DNA of 64,000 nt from Pontibacter diazotrophicus (GCF_003367245.1 NZ_QRGR01000004.1:310001-374000); one strand, 5' to 3'; shown: positions 9,542 to 18,049, numbered from the stretch's first letter. Notes: generated by a model from the sequence alone, not told the origin. Numbers and translations: made by a program.

Positions 9542-11326
9542 ATGCAAAAGTACTCTGTCAATCAATACTTAATTGAAACTGTTTTGGCCTGGGTTAAATC
9601 AGGTGAAATCGCCATTCCGGAAATCCAGAGGCCTTTTGTTTGGGATGGCTCTAAAGTGCGTGACCTGATGGACAGCCTGTACCAAGGCTATCCTGTGGGT
9701 TACGTCATCGCTTGGAAAAACCCAAATGTGAAATTGAAAGACGGTACTTTAAGTGAAGGTAAAAAAATACTGATAGATGGGCAACAGCGTATCACTGCTT
9801 TGACTGCCGCTATTCTGGGCCAGTACGTGGTGAACAAAAACTACAAAAGGGTTAAAATAAAAATAGCCTTTAATCCTTTAGATGAAAGGTTTGAGGTACA
9901 GAACCCTGCTATTCTAAAAGACAAAACCTGGCTACCCGATATAGCAGATGCCATTAACGGAGATCTCTTTGATCTTGCTATAAAGTACTTCGAACTGAAC
10001 CCGGAAGTAGATAAAAAGCAGGCACAGAACGCCTTTACAAAGCTTGTCAATATTCCTAAAAAGCAGATTGGTTTAATAGAATTAGCACCTGACCTGGATA
10101 TTGAAACTGTTACTGAAATTTTTATCCGCATCAACTCCAAAGGTGTAGTTTTGAGCCAGGCAGATTTTGCCATGAGCAAAATAGCATCTAATGCCGAGTA
10201 TAATGGTAACGAGTTGCGTAAAGCGATCGACTACTTCTGCCATTTAGCCATTGCCCCGGATTATTACCGGCATATTGTAGATAACGATCCTGCATTTGCC
10301 AGCACTGAGCTTTTTCAAAAGATGCAGTGGCTAAAATCAGAGACAGAAGATTTGTATGACCCGGAGTATACAGACTTGATAAGAGTCGCGTTCACCTCTA
10401 AATTTAACCGGGGAAAACTTTCTGATTTGGTTAGCCTCTTGTCTGGACGAAACTTTGAAACCAGAACCTATGAAGCCGCTATTGCTGAAAGTTCATTTGC
10501 CTTATTGAGAGAAGGTGTTCTGAACTTCATAAATGAAACAAACTATAAACGTTTCATCATGATTGTTAAATCGGCAGGATTTATCTCACCCAAACTAATC
10601 AGGTCACAGAATGTGCTCAATTTTGCATATATCGTCTACCTCAAGTTAAAAGACCTTGGGGTAAACTCCGTAGCTATTGAGAGTCATGTTCGGCGCTGGT
10701 TAGTGTTTTCAATTTTAACAGGGCGTTATTCCGGTTCTCCTGAAAGCACGTTTGACTATGATATCAAGCAGATTTCAAAAATGCCTTTTGCAGAGTACCT
10801 GCAGGAAAATGAAGCAGGCGGCCTGTCAGAGGCTTTTTGGGATTTCTCTCTACCCAAAAGTATGGACACTTCAGTTACCAGCAGCCCTTATTTCCTGTTA
10901 TTTCTGGCTGCTCAAGTGAAGGCTAATGACAAGGGCTTCTTATCAAAAGACATTTCTGTGTGTGATCTTATAACGCATAAAGGAGACATTCACCACCTGT
11001 TCCCAAAAGAATACCTGAAGAAGAACGGATTAGAACGTGGCAAATACAACCAAATTGCCAACTACGCATTCATGCAATCTGAAATCAACATCAAAGTAGG
11101 CAGTAAATCACCAAAAGAGTACTTTGAGTTAATAAATTCTCAAATGCAGGATCAGAACCTGAAAATATCAGGTATATCAACCCAAGAAGATCTACTGCAG
11201 AACTTAGAAATGAATTGTGTGCCTTTATCTATTGACAACATGAGTATTCAACATTACGATTACTTTTTAAATGCTCGTCGTAAAATGATGGCGAACAAAA
11301 TCAGAGAGTACTATTTTTCGCTATAG
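9542..11326 (+). CDS. DUF262 and HNH (GmrSD-like) restriction protein
   Basis: The N-terminal DUF262 domain has IPEIQRPFVW near residue 25 and the diagnostic DGQQR at 79-83, a ParB-like nucleotide-hydrolysing core. The C-terminal part carries IHHLFPKEYL (H484, H485) and a downstream N-x-I-A-N-Y segment, matching the HNH/DUF1524-type nuclease of GmrSD proteins. GmrSD enzymes are type IV systems that cut glucosylated hydroxymethylcytosine DNA; the substrate here is only inferred to be modified or foreign DNA. At 594 residues the domains are fused in one chain. AGAAGGAAAA ends just before the ATG at 9542. It is the last gene of the defence array and is followed by a strong terminator. Confidence 0.85.
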   Translation: MQKYSVNQYLIETVLAWVKSGEIAIPEIQRPFVWDGSKVRDLMDSLYQGYPVGYVIAWKNPNVKLKDGTLSEGKKILIDGQQRITALTAAILGQYVVNKNYKRVKIKIAFNPLDERFEVQNPAILKDKTWLPDIADAINGDLFDLAIKYFELNPEVDKKQAQNAFTKLVNIPKKQIGLIELAPDLDIETVTEIFIRINSKGVVLSQADFAMSKIASNAEYNGNELRKAIDYFCHLAIAPDYYRHIVDNDPAFASTELFQKMQWLKSETEDLYDPEYTDLIRVAFTSKFNRGKLSDLVSLLSGRNFETRTYEAAIAESSFALLREGVLNFINETNYKRFIMIVKSAGFISPKLIRSQNVLNFAYIVYLKLKDLGVNSVAIESHVRRWLVFSILTGRYSGSPESTFDYDIKQISKMPFAEYLQENEAGGLSEAFWDFSLPKSMDTSVTSSPYFLLFLAAQVKANDKGFLSKDISVCDLITHKGDIHHLFPKEYLKKNGLERGKYNQIANYAFMQSEINIKVGSKSPKEYFELINSQMQDQNLKISGISTQEDLLQNLEMNCVPLSIDNMSIQHYDYFLNARRKMMANKIREYYFSL

Positions 11327-11344
11327 CTCTACATTCATAGAGTA

Positions 11345-11385
11345 AGAGAGCCTGCAGGTTTTAAAACTGCAGGCTCTCTTTTTTA
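11345..11385 (+). terminator. Rho-independent terminator closing the defence island
   Basis: A perfect 13-bp inverted repeat (11345-11357 with 11367-11379, starting AGAGAGCCTGCAG) with a 9-nt loop is followed by a run of T. It begins 19 bp after the stop codon of the DUF262 gene. Confidence 0.93.
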
Positions 11386-11506
11386 TAGAAAATCCCCCTG
11401 CTACTCGATCCAGCTCAGCCAGATTATGACAGTTAATGTAGGGATAGTAGTATTGTAAAGCTATTTTGTCCTCATAGGTCAATGCAAACCCTTTAATTAA
11501 GCAAGA

Positions 11507-11558
11507 ACAGCCGTTGAAGCAAGAAAACTTTAGGGACTTCCTGTACTTCAACGGCTGT
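11507..11558. repeat. 13-bp inverted repeat with 26-nt loop
   Basis: ACAGCCGTTGAAG at 11507-11519 is repeated exactly in reverse complement at 11546-11558. It lies in the gene-free stretch 11386-11669 between the defence island and the integrative element. No T-run follows, so it is not an obvious terminator. It may mark the element's left flank or a regulatory RNA structure. I recognise nothing else in this gap; a 76-codon leftward frame across it overlaps the terminator and looks spurious. Confidence 0.6.
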
Positions 11559-11669
11559 AATCATTGTGGTTTAGCTTCAATAGAGGTAAGGCCATCACTG
11601 GATAGGCCCCAGCCTGTTATTCATTGCCCTTATTACAGGTTGTTGGGCAACAGCCTTGTTTCATAGTCA

Positions 11670-12077
11670 CTATACCAATATACCGTCACCAAAAGCGTAT
11701 TTCTCCAGGTCTGTGACCTGCATCAACGTGTACACATACTCTTTTGCCAAAAAGGTGTGGCACTTGCTATATGACGGCATAGGGTCGTGCCGTAGCGGCT
11801 TTACCCAAACCCCATCCTCCCCCACTTCGTGCAGTGGGTTGCCTTTTCTGAATTTGATAGCTGGGATATAGCCTTCCACTTCGTCTCTTTCATTGTCATG
11901 TATTGGTATAGCCTGGTACTCCATTCCTATCTGGAAGCCAAGGTAGTCCAGCGCCATATAGTAGCTTGATGGTTTGCACTTCACCTTGTACTTTTCAATG
12001 ACCTTGATGGCCTGGTGCTCTGGAAAGCGCTTTACTAAGTCCGCAACCTCGCGGTTGAATGCAATTATGTGTTCCAT
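11670..12077 (-). CDS. Hypothetical protein of the integrative element
   Basis: This 135-residue soluble protein has no signal peptide, no membrane segment and no family I recognise. It begins MEHIIAFNREVADLV and is mixed alpha/beta by eye. It is the most promoter-distal gene of a leftward run with the primase and HTH genes, so it probably belongs to the integrative element as an accessory gene. The start codon at 12077 is the only ATG that gives the full frame. A gap of 164 bp with interleaved inverted repeats separates it from the preceding HTH gene. Confidence 0.6.
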   Translation of the reverse strand: MEHIIAFNREVADLVKRFPEHQAIKVIEKYKVKCKPSSYYMALDYLGFQIGMEYQAIPIHDNERDEVEGYIPAIKFRKGNPLHEVGEDGVWVKPLRHDPMPSYSKCHTFLAKEYVYTLMQVTDLEKYAFGDGILV

Positions 12078-12189
12078 GATGTTTCGTTATTTAAGAAGTT
12101 AATATTAGTGCTGGCCGGTCATATGTTGTACCAGCGAGCTTTCTTTAAATTTTTTTATTGGCTGCCACAAGGGCATTTTTTAGGTCGCA

Positions 12190-12235
12190 CCTTATCGTAC
12201 CGCTTTTAGGATTACGATAAGGCACAAGCGGTACG
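12190..12235. repeat. Two interleaved 10-bp inverted repeats
   Basis: CCTTATCGTA (12190-12199) pairs with TACGATAAGG (12213-12222). CGTACCGCTT (12196-12205) pairs with AAGCGGTACG (12226-12235). The arms alternate A-B-A'-B', so they could form a pseudoknot in RNA or a composite protein-binding site in DNA. The site lies just after the stop codon of the HTH gene and before the next leftward gene. Confidence 0.8.
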
Positions 12236-12241
12236 AGACTA

Positions 12242-13048
12242 TCAGGCAGCGCTGCTGTGCTCTGGTTCTACAAAGTAGAAGTCAGCATCCTGGGCTCTCC
12301 TGCACAGGTTCACCAGTTCTACATTCAGCGGAAGCCTTACATAGCTCAGGCCTATTTCAGTTTGAATTACCGGCGCTGTCCGGAGCACGTTCCGCAGATA
12401 GCGCTCACATGACTCCAGAACTCCAGACAACAGCAGGTTTTCATACTCAAAACCATGTTCGCTGCAGTGGGTCTGCGCCTGCTGTTTTAATTTTTCGACC
12501 TGAAGAAGGTATTTATTACGCATAACATGCGTCCAAACCGCCCTTTTCTGGTGAATGCCGCGTTGCAACTCATGCAAAAAGCTTCTATATGTAGGCAAAA
12601 AACCATAAATAGGAGGAAAAACAGGTGTTTTCGCTGTTTTTACACCTATTTCTTCTGTTTTTTGCTGTGTTTCCTGCATGAAAACTTCTTCTTTTGCGGC
12701 ATTTTTCACCGTATCAGGGTGTGTTTGTTGCTCCAGAAAGAGTGTCTGAACCCATGTCTGACGGTAATTTTGCGTTGTCTGACCCACAATTTGTAATGTC
12801 TGTTCATTGTCCGAGTGCAACTCATCACCTGCATGCTCTGTCTGACATGCTGTGTTGCTGGATGTCCGGAGCTCTTCTTCTTTTGTCTGAAAAAGTGTCT
12901 GAAGGCGCTCTGACTCCAGCTCTTTCAGGGCCGTTTCAACGGCGTACTTCGTGACTCCCAGCTCCTGAGCAATTTTCCGGATAGGCATTTTTTTCTGGCG
13001 CAGCTGCTGCACCTTTTCCTTTACTGAAAGTGTATTTAAATTTTTCAT
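12242..13048 (-). CDS. HTH-domain protein of the integrative element
   Basis: The first 50 residues of this 268-residue protein form a likely helix-turn-helix of the form VQQLRQKKMPIRKIAQELGV followed by TKYAVETALKEL. That resembles resolvase- or homeodomain-like DNA-binding units. The middle is low in complexity and rich in Gln and Thr, and the C-terminal 130 residues are helical with no family I recognise. It sits directly downstream of the P4-type primase and between two intergenic inverted-repeat clusters. It may be the element's replication accessory or regulatory protein; that is inference from position and the HTH. Confidence 0.65.
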   Translation of the reverse strand: MKNLNTLSVKEKVQQLRQKKMPIRKIAQELGVTKYAVETALKELESERLQTLFQTKEEELRTSSNTACQTEHAGDELHSDNEQTLQIVGQTTQNYRQTWVQTLFLEQQTHPDTVKNAAKEEVFMQETQQKTEEIGVKTAKTPVFPPIYGFLPTYRSFLHELQRGIHQKRAVWTHVMRNKYLLQVEKLKQQAQTHCSEHGFEYENLLLSGVLESCERYLRNVLRTAPVIQTEIGLSYVRLPLNVELVNLCRRAQDADFYFVEPEHSSAA

Positions 13049-13126
13049 GGGTCTTAAAAGTGGTTTTCAATTTGGTTCTAGTTTTTGATAATAGTGGTCC
13101 TATAAAAATTAAGAATGTTGTTTTGG

Positions 13127-13196
13127 GGCTACACCAGCGTAACTCCTACACTCTTGCCTGTGGGTTCGGGAGTGTAGCAGTGCAGGCGGTGTAGCC
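13127..13196. repeat. Nested inverted repeats beside the primase gene
   Basis: An outer 9-bp pair GGCTACACC / GGTGTAGCC (13127-13135 and 13188-13196) encloses an inner 8-bp pair CTACACTC / GAGTGTAG (13146-13153 and 13170-13177). All four arms share the CTACAC core. The structure begins 17 bp after the primase stop codon, reading leftward. It is a candidate replication origin, protein-binding array or attenuator. Confidence 0.75.
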
Positions 13197-13212
13197 GCCA
13201 ACAAACATTTTT

Positions 13213-14622
13213 TTAATTAGCCGGAGCCTGCAGCGCCAGGTAAACGACCCAACCGCAATTGCGCCTTACTACCTGCACGCCTGCGCCATCAAGCCTTTTG
13301 CGGAAGTTGGTGCAGTTCAGGGGCCTGTATCCATCCTCCTGGCAAAAGCCCTTGTAGCTGGGGTAAAGGTCTTTCAGCGTCAGGCACTTCTCCAGGCTTT
13401 TAGCATAGGCATTTTCCTCCATGAACATCTGCACGCTGTCAGACTCCTTCTTATAAAGGGCCACCTGCGACTTAGAGGCAGCACAGTCGCTGAACCTTTT
13501 CTGTGCCATTAGCCTGCTGAGCCCCTGGAGAACCCAGTTAAAAACGCCAGAGAGTTCACTTGCGATTATCTTGTTAGCCAATTGCTTGTCCTGGTCTTTC
13601 TCTGCGATGGTGCGGTCAAACTCCACAATCAGCAGTCTTCGGAAAAACGCGTCAGTGTGCTCTATATCCCTTGGCAGCTCGTTGCAGTTAAAGAGCATCT
13701 TGGCATAGCTGTGCAGGATGGTGGGCTCCTTGTAAGGCAGGCGCACCTCTATCGGCTCACCCGATGTCAGCTGCTTGAATATGTTCGGGTCCAGCCGCGT
13801 GGAAAGCTCACTGGCGTAGTTGAGCAGCTTGTCACCCAGCATATACCTTGAATAGCCGTTCTCATTGGTCAGGCTTTGCAGCGAATAACTGCACACGTTG
13901 CTGTGGCCCAGCAGCGCATAAATGATGTCGAAGAAAACAGACTTTCCGTTTGCCCCGGTGCCGTAGAGCATCAGCGCCTTCTCCAGTTTCAGCACGGTCT
14001 GGTCCACGAACACATAACCCAGGTACTCGGCGATAACCGCCTGCTTCTCTTTGTCAGGCAGCACCTGCTCCAGGTACTTTTCAAACAGCGGCGCTTCTGC
14101 ACTTTCATCGTAGCTGAAGGGAAGCTGGTAAGTCATGAAGTCCTCTCTCCTGAACTCCCGAAGATGAGGCCTATCAGGGCCGATTTCGAAGGTTCCATTC
14201 TGAAGATTGATAAGAACAAACCCTTTTCGTCGCGGCGACATGGAAAGCCTGGCGGAGGCAAGGAACTGGCGGTAGAGCTGCTCTATGAACTGATAGAAAC
14301 GAGCATCAAAACGGTCTATGCCCATTTTCTCTGCGGCCTTGCCAAGAAAATCCTTCAAGGCGTTCTCCTCTATCGGCTGCCAATAGCTTCCGTTGTAGAG
14401 GTAAACAGAGCCGTTGTGGCGACACAAGCCGCACTGCTGCTGCTCGGCTCTTTTTAGTACATGTTCGACAACAAGGACATAGAGGTGGTTTCGCTTCAGT
14501 TGTTTTCTTTCTTTGAGTCCGGCTTCTGCCAGAAAGTCTACCTGCTCGAAAGAATCAAGCAGCTTTTCCAGCAGCCCCTCGTGCTTCGGAGGGGCTGCCA
14601 GTAAATTGGGTTTTGGGTTCAT
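13213..14622 (-). CDS. P4-type primase/SF3 helicase of the integrative element
   Basis: This is the replication protein of the mobile element. The 469 residues carry the D5_N region and then an SF3/AAA+ helicase with Walker A GTGANGKS at about 221-228, a following acidic strand, and the sensor-type KMLFNCNELP. The C-terminal 80 residues form a winged-helix-like region (YPSYKGFCQEDGYRP). The full N-terminal Toprim-like primase domain of phage P4 alpha protein is not evident, so this may be helicase-led replication initiation. It lies downstream of the HTH and coiled-coil genes on the same strand and next to nested inverted repeats that could serve as its origin. Confidence 0.88.
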   Translation of the reverse strand: MNPKPNLLAAPPKHEGLLEKLLDSFEQVDFLAEAGLKERKQLKRNHLYVLVVEHVLKRAEQQQCGLCRHNGSVYLYNGSYWQPIEENALKDFLGKAAEKMGIDRFDARFYQFIEQLYRQFLASARLSMSPRRKGFVLINLQNGTFEIGPDRPHLREFRREDFMTYQLPFSYDESAEAPLFEKYLEQVLPDKEKQAVIAEYLGYVFVDQTVLKLEKALMLYGTGANGKSVFFDIIYALLGHSNVCSYSLQSLTNENGYSRYMLGDKLLNYASELSTRLDPNIFKQLTSGEPIEVRLPYKEPTILHSYAKMLFNCNELPRDIEHTDAFFRRLLIVEFDRTIAEKDQDKQLANKIIASELSGVFNWVLQGLSRLMAQKRFSDCAASKSQVALYKKESDSVQMFMEENAYAKSLEKCLTLKDLYPSYKGFCQEDGYRPLNCTNFRKRLDGAGVQVVRRNCGWVVYLALQAPAN

Positions 14623-14728
14623 TAAAATAGGATTGGGTTAAGGGTGATTGATTTTTTTGGGCACAGTGCGGCCTGCGACAGGCTTAAAAGTGCCTGCCGG
14701 GAGCTTCTAAAAGCGCTGCCGTCCTATG

Positions 14729-15115
14729 TTATGCTGCGTTGGGAATTGTGTTCTGGAGCCTTGGCTGAAGCTGTGCAATGGTGATGTCAATCAGCTCGAC
14801 TTCCAGGTGCTGTGACTTGGCGAAGTCCTGTATGATGCTTCTTTCCAGGTTTATTTCCATCTGCTGATGCAGCAGCTGCGTTCTCAGCAGCTGCACCTCA
14901 TCTATCAGACGGTCTACCTCCCGCTGCGATTCGCAGTAAAAGCTCAGGTTCGCCTCCAGCTCCTGGGTGAGCAGAAGGCCACGGGTTTTGTCATGCTGCG
15001 GCTTAGCCTTGAACTCCTGCAGGCGTTTATCCTGGTTGGCATTTACCTCCAGGAAAAGGCTCTGTGCGGTGAGGTACTTGGCGCTGGGTTGTCGGGTGCT
15101 GTGACTCACTCTCAT
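14729..15115 (-). CDS. Coiled-coil hypothetical protein
   Basis: This 128-residue protein is almost entirely helical, with a long heptad-like stretch from about residue 45 to 115 rich in Leu, Gln and Glu. I recognise no family. Its ATG overlaps the TGA of the upstream HTH gene (ATGA, 15112-15115), which implies coupled translation. The primase gene follows 106 bp downstream. A role as a partner of the HTH protein or primase is plausible but unproven. Confidence 0.65.
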   Translation of the reverse strand: MRVSHSTRQPSAKYLTAQSLFLEVNANQDKRLQEFKAKPQHDKTRGLLLTQELEANLSFYCESQREVDRLIDEVQLLRTQLLHQQMEINLERSIIQDFAKSQHLEVELIDITIAQLQPRLQNTIPNAA

Positions 15116-15486
15116 GCGGCCTTCGATATATAAGGCGTTTTACCTAGGCTTTGCTTGCCGGTGCCCCTGCTGCCTGGCAGGCGCTTGGGCTCTTCCATGG
15201 CGGCCAGTACTTCGGAGCGGAAAAAATACACCCGACTGTTCACACGATGAAAAGGTATCCTGCCCTCGTTTCTCCATACATCCAGTGTTTTGCGGGTGAT
15301 GTTAAAAAGCTTGCACACCTCCGGGGTCCTCATAAGTTCCTCGTCCTCTTTTTTGAGGTAGGAGTCTGATGGCGTAGGCCCGCTCTCTTTCTGGAGCTGC
15401 ACGACGCGCTGGGCAACGCGCTCGATAAACTCGTCTGCTGACTGGTACATCAGCAAATCATGGGGTGGTTTAAATTCTGGTTTCAT
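15112..15486 (-). CDS. Excisionase/MerR-type helix-turn-helix protein
   Basis: An HTH_17-type domain is clear in TPEVCKLFNITRKTLDVWRN followed by EGRIPFHRVNSRVYF, the pattern of excisionases and mobile-element regulators. The C-terminal tail is basic (KRLPGSRGTGKQSLGKTP). I start it at the ATG at 15486 (MKPEFK, 124 residues); the longer frame relies on a TTG at 15525. It is the first gene of the leftward run HTH-coiled coil-primase and is translationally coupled to the next gene. It is likely the excision or copy-control regulator of the element. Confidence 0.8.
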   Translation of the reverse strand: MKPEFKPPHDLLMYQSADEFIERVAQRVVQLQKESGPTPSDSYLKKEDEELMRTPEVCKLFNITRKTLDVWRNEGRIPFHRVNSRVYFFRSEVLAAMEEPKRLPGSRGTGKQSLGKTPYISKAA

Positions 15487-15518
15487 TCTGTTAAATGGTT
15501 TTATGTGTTTGTTGAACT

Positions 15519-15532
15519 GTTGCAAAGATGCA
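15519..15532 (-). promoter_or_regulatory. Possible Bacteroidota -7 promoter element
   Basis: Read leftward, the stretch contains GCATCTTTGCAAC, one base off the Bacteroidota -7 consensus TAnnTTTG. It lies about 35 bp upstream of the chosen ATG of the HTH gene. No strong -33 TTG is seen at the right distance. Confidence 0.3.
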
Positions 15533-15634
15533 ATGTCGAAAATTGTACATTACCGTTTCTAAGGTTTTGCTTCCCTAAAATAGGGCAGCTTATATATAGA
15601 AAAAACACTTATCTTTAGAGCAAACTTCAAAAAC

Positions 15635-15895
15635 ATGGAAAGGCTCAAAACTGAGAAGATTTTAAGTATTGTAAAGGAGTACGAGAACGGGAAAAGTGTA
15701 AAAAAGATCAGTGAGGAGAACGGCGTAAGCGTATCTGGCATTTATAAATGGCTGAAGCATTACAGTAATGTGAATACTACAGCAAAGGATCGGTTAAAGG
15801 AACTGGAAGAGGAGAACCGAAAGCTACAGGCGGAAAACGAAAATCTGGCATTGGACCTGAAACTGGCAAAGGAGGCGCTCGAAAAAAAGCCCTGA
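15635..15895 (+). CDS. IS3-type OrfA, helix-turn-helix transposase subunit
   Basis: The 86 residues hold an HTH_28/IS3-type DNA-binding domain (IVKEYENGKSVKKISEENGV, then SGIYKWLKHY) and a C-terminal leucine zipper of LKELEEENRKLQAENENL type, the standard OrfA layout. The frame ends shortly after an A7 run at 15882-15888. There a -1 shift would join it to the downstream OrfB frame and give a fused OrfAB transposase. It reads rightward, opposite to its neighbours. Confidence 0.85.
   Translation: MERLKTEKILSIVKEYENGKSVKKISEENGVSVSGIYKWLKHYSNVNTTAKDRLKELEEENRKLQAENENLALDLKLAKEALEKKP
15883..15889 (+). other. Programmed -1 frameshift site (A AAA AAG)
   Basis: In the OrfA frame the heptamer reads A-AAA-AAG, six bases before the OrfA stop codon. 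A -1 slip enters the OrfB frame, which is open here. This is the usual device for OrfAB production in IS3 elements. Confidence 0.75.
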
Positions 15896-16860
15896 AGCCC
15901 TGCCAGAAAAAGCGTATCGCACAGGAGCTGTGCCGAAAACACGGAGTAAGCATCAGCAGGGCGTGCCGAATACTCCACTTAAGCAGATCTGTATACCATT
16001 ATAACTCTCTGAGGGATGATAGCCAGGTAATTACCGCATTGCAGCAAAAAGAAGAAGCGCACCCACAGGAGGGGTTCTGGAAAATATACAATCGGCTTCG
16101 TCAGGAGGGCAACCTCTGGAACCACAAGAAAGTGTACAGGGTCTACAAGGACATAGGCCTACCTATTAGAGAGAGAGCTCTGCCAAAGTACCCCTTGCGC
16201 GAAAGTCGGCTGCTACAGCTACCAGAAACGCTGAATCATACCTGGACCTTAGACTTCAATTGGGCTGAAATCCATGATATGCCTTGTTGTTCATTCCATG
16301 TGACTGATGAGCGTAGCCGAGAGGCATTGCGTGTTGCTGTAATGGGGGCCTCCGGTACACAGTTCGTATTGGAGCAGCTTGACTACTTGCTCAAAAACAG
16401 GGCAAAGCCCAAGCGGATACAGATTGAAGACCAGCCTGAGCTAATCCATTCTCTCGTGGAGGAATGGGGTCAGGCAAACGAAGTTGAAATCATCTTCATT
16501 CTACACTGTGAACTTTATCCGGTTGTCTATTTAGAGGGTTTTGGTGCCTTAATTAGAAAACATCTATCAAGTCTTAATAACTTAGAGACTCATAATGAAC
16601 TAGTACAATTTCTTAGATTATCAAAAAAAGTGTACAACTCACGCCTACAGGTAACACTGCTGCAAGGCCTTGGCCCAACCAAGTTCGCTGATGGGGTGCA
16701 GTTTTTAAAAAGCACTGGAATGAACCTTAATCGTATGTCTCGATTAAAACGCTCAAAGGTAACACTATTTGATCTCTGCGTTTCACTCGCTACTGTGCCA
16801 GAAGTACTGCTTCCTCCTGCTCTACTTTACCCCATACGCGCTCCATTTCCAGCTCCTTGA
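15889..16860 (+). pseudogene. IS3-type OrfB integrase core, motifs degenerate
   Basis: From the shift site the frame reads ALKPCQKKRIAQELCRKHGV and then SRACRILHLSRSVYHY, the typical OrfB N-terminus. The rve core begins near TWTLDF, where the first catalytic Asp is kept. The second-Asp motif, usually DNGPEF, reads EDQPEL, so the aligned position is Glu with an Asp one residue later. The usual PGKP-QNA-ERFN block reads ELYPVVYLEGFG, keeping the Glu. The RPH motif near the end is lost (YNSRLQ). The frame has no stops or shifts, yet key residues have changed, so it is probably inactive or repurposed. The last 23 or so codons overlap the integrase 3' end and are unlikely to be native. Confidence 0.65.
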
Positions 16861-18049
16861 TGTTGTCTGTGATTTTGATATACTTCTTAAAGGTCTGGTA
16901 GTTGGTATGGCCAGAGACTTTCATCACCACCTCGGCCCGCATGCCGCCCTCAAGTGACAGTGTGATAAACGTTCTTCTGGCCGTGTGCATCGTGAGGAAA
17001 TCATACTTTGGCTTTGTATCCACCAAACGCTCTCCTCCTCTTCTGGTGGTCATGCTGGTCGGCTCATCCAGGCCCACCAACTCACCAAGCTCTTTCAGGT
17101 AGTCGTTTGTCTTCTGGTTAGACAGCACTGGCAGCGGATACAGCTCTTCCTTGTACTTCTCCAGTATGGCCATGGCCCTTGGTGACAAAGGAACGCTGTT
17201 GGCCGTGTCTGTCTTCACCTGGCGCAGCACCCATCTGTTTCCCTTGATGTCAGAGTGGCGCAGGGCGGCCACATCAGAGTAACGCTGGCCGGTGGCGCAG
17301 GCAAAGCAGAACACATCCCTTACCCTATCCAGCCGCGGGTGCTTCGACAGGTCAAAGCTGTTGAGCTTGTCCAGCTCTGCTTTTGTCAAGTAGATGATAT
17401 CCACGTCTTTCTGCGGGGCCTTGAATTTTTTGTATGACAGGTTCTGATGATATCCTCTCTCCAGTGCCCAGCCCAGAAAGGCTTTTAGTGTGGCAAAGGT
17501 TTTCCATACGGTATTATCCTTGTGCTTTAGGTCCTGCACCAGGTAGTTGCGCAAGTCATCGAAGAAGCGCATGTCCATGCCTTGGAACGAGAGCACATAC
17601 TTCTTCTTTTGTCCGAATGCGACCAGGTGGTTGTAGATGCCGCGGTACTTGAGCAAGGTGGTCCGGCTGCGATGTGCGCCGTGGATATGGATGTACTCAT
17701 CATAGCACTCCACAAAGCTCTTCTCTTTTTCCGGTTCCGTCGGGTGCACCTGCGCGATAATGTCTTCCTTAAAGTCAGCGAAGCGGAAAGAGGGGTTCTC
17801 CTCAAGCCTTTTGTTGTAGGCCTTGCGCACTCTGTTCTTAAGGTCACCGAGGCTGAAGTTCAGCTCCCCGGCTCCCTTGTAGCTGCCGATGATGTGGTTG
17901 CCCTGCCGGTTGGGCTTTGCGTTCCAATAAGAGGGGTGAATCTGCATGCCTATCTTGACCTTGATGGTCTGCTTGCCCAGCCGGGCGAAAAGGTAGATAG
18001 AGGTTTCGCCGTCCAGGTTCGGCTTGTCCAGATAGTAATTTAGCGTCAT
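16790..18049 (-). CDS. Tyrosine integrase of the integrative element
   Basis: This site-specific recombinase of 419 residues has an Arm DNA-binding domain (about 1-90), a SAM-like core-binding domain (about 105-205) and a catalytic domain. All six catalytic positions are visible: R255, K278, H354, R357, H381 and Y390 (in KKYIKI). It resembles integrases of Bacteroidota integrative and conjugative or mobilisable elements. It stands at the right edge of the leftward element genes. Its 5' side borders a repeat-rich gap of 467 bp, where the right attachment site would be expected. No mobilisation or conjugation genes accompany it in this window. Confidence 0.92.
   Translation of the reverse strand: MTLNYYLDKPNLDGETSIYLFARLGKQTIKVKIGMQIHPSYWNAKPNRQGNHIIGSYKGAGELNFSLGDLKNRVRKAYNKRLEENPSFRFADFKEDIIAQVHPTEPEKEKSFVECYDEYIHIHGAHRSRTTLLKYRGIYNHLVAFGQKKKYVLSFQGMDMRFFDDLRNYLVQDLKHKDNTVWKTFATLKAFLGWALERGYHQNLSYKKFKAPQKDVDIIYLTKAELDKLNSFDLSKHPRLDRVRDVFCFACATGQRYSDVAALRHSDIKGNRWVLRQVKTDTANSVPLSPRAMAILEKYKEELYPLPVLSNQKTNDYLKELGELVGLDEPTSMTTRRGGERLVDTKPKYDFLTMHTARRTFITLSLEGGMRAEVVMKVSGHTNYQTFKKYIKITDNIKELEMERVWGKVEQEEAVLLAQ

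Larger units (their letters stand above)
15635..16860 (+). mobile_element. IS3-family-like element, decayed
   Basis: OrfA and OrfB-like frames overlap through an A7G slippery run, as in IS3-family elements. It is inserted in the opposite direction to the surrounding integrative-element genes, between the HTH gene and the integrase. I could not find matching terminal inverted repeats on either side. The OrfB frame runs 71 bp into the convergent integrase gene, so its true right end is unclear. Confidence 0.7.

Noticed and set aside
11321-11551. Leftward 76-codon frame after the DUF262 gene
   Set aside because: It overlaps the terminator and the 13-bp inverted repeat and shows no domain. The repeats explain the region better.
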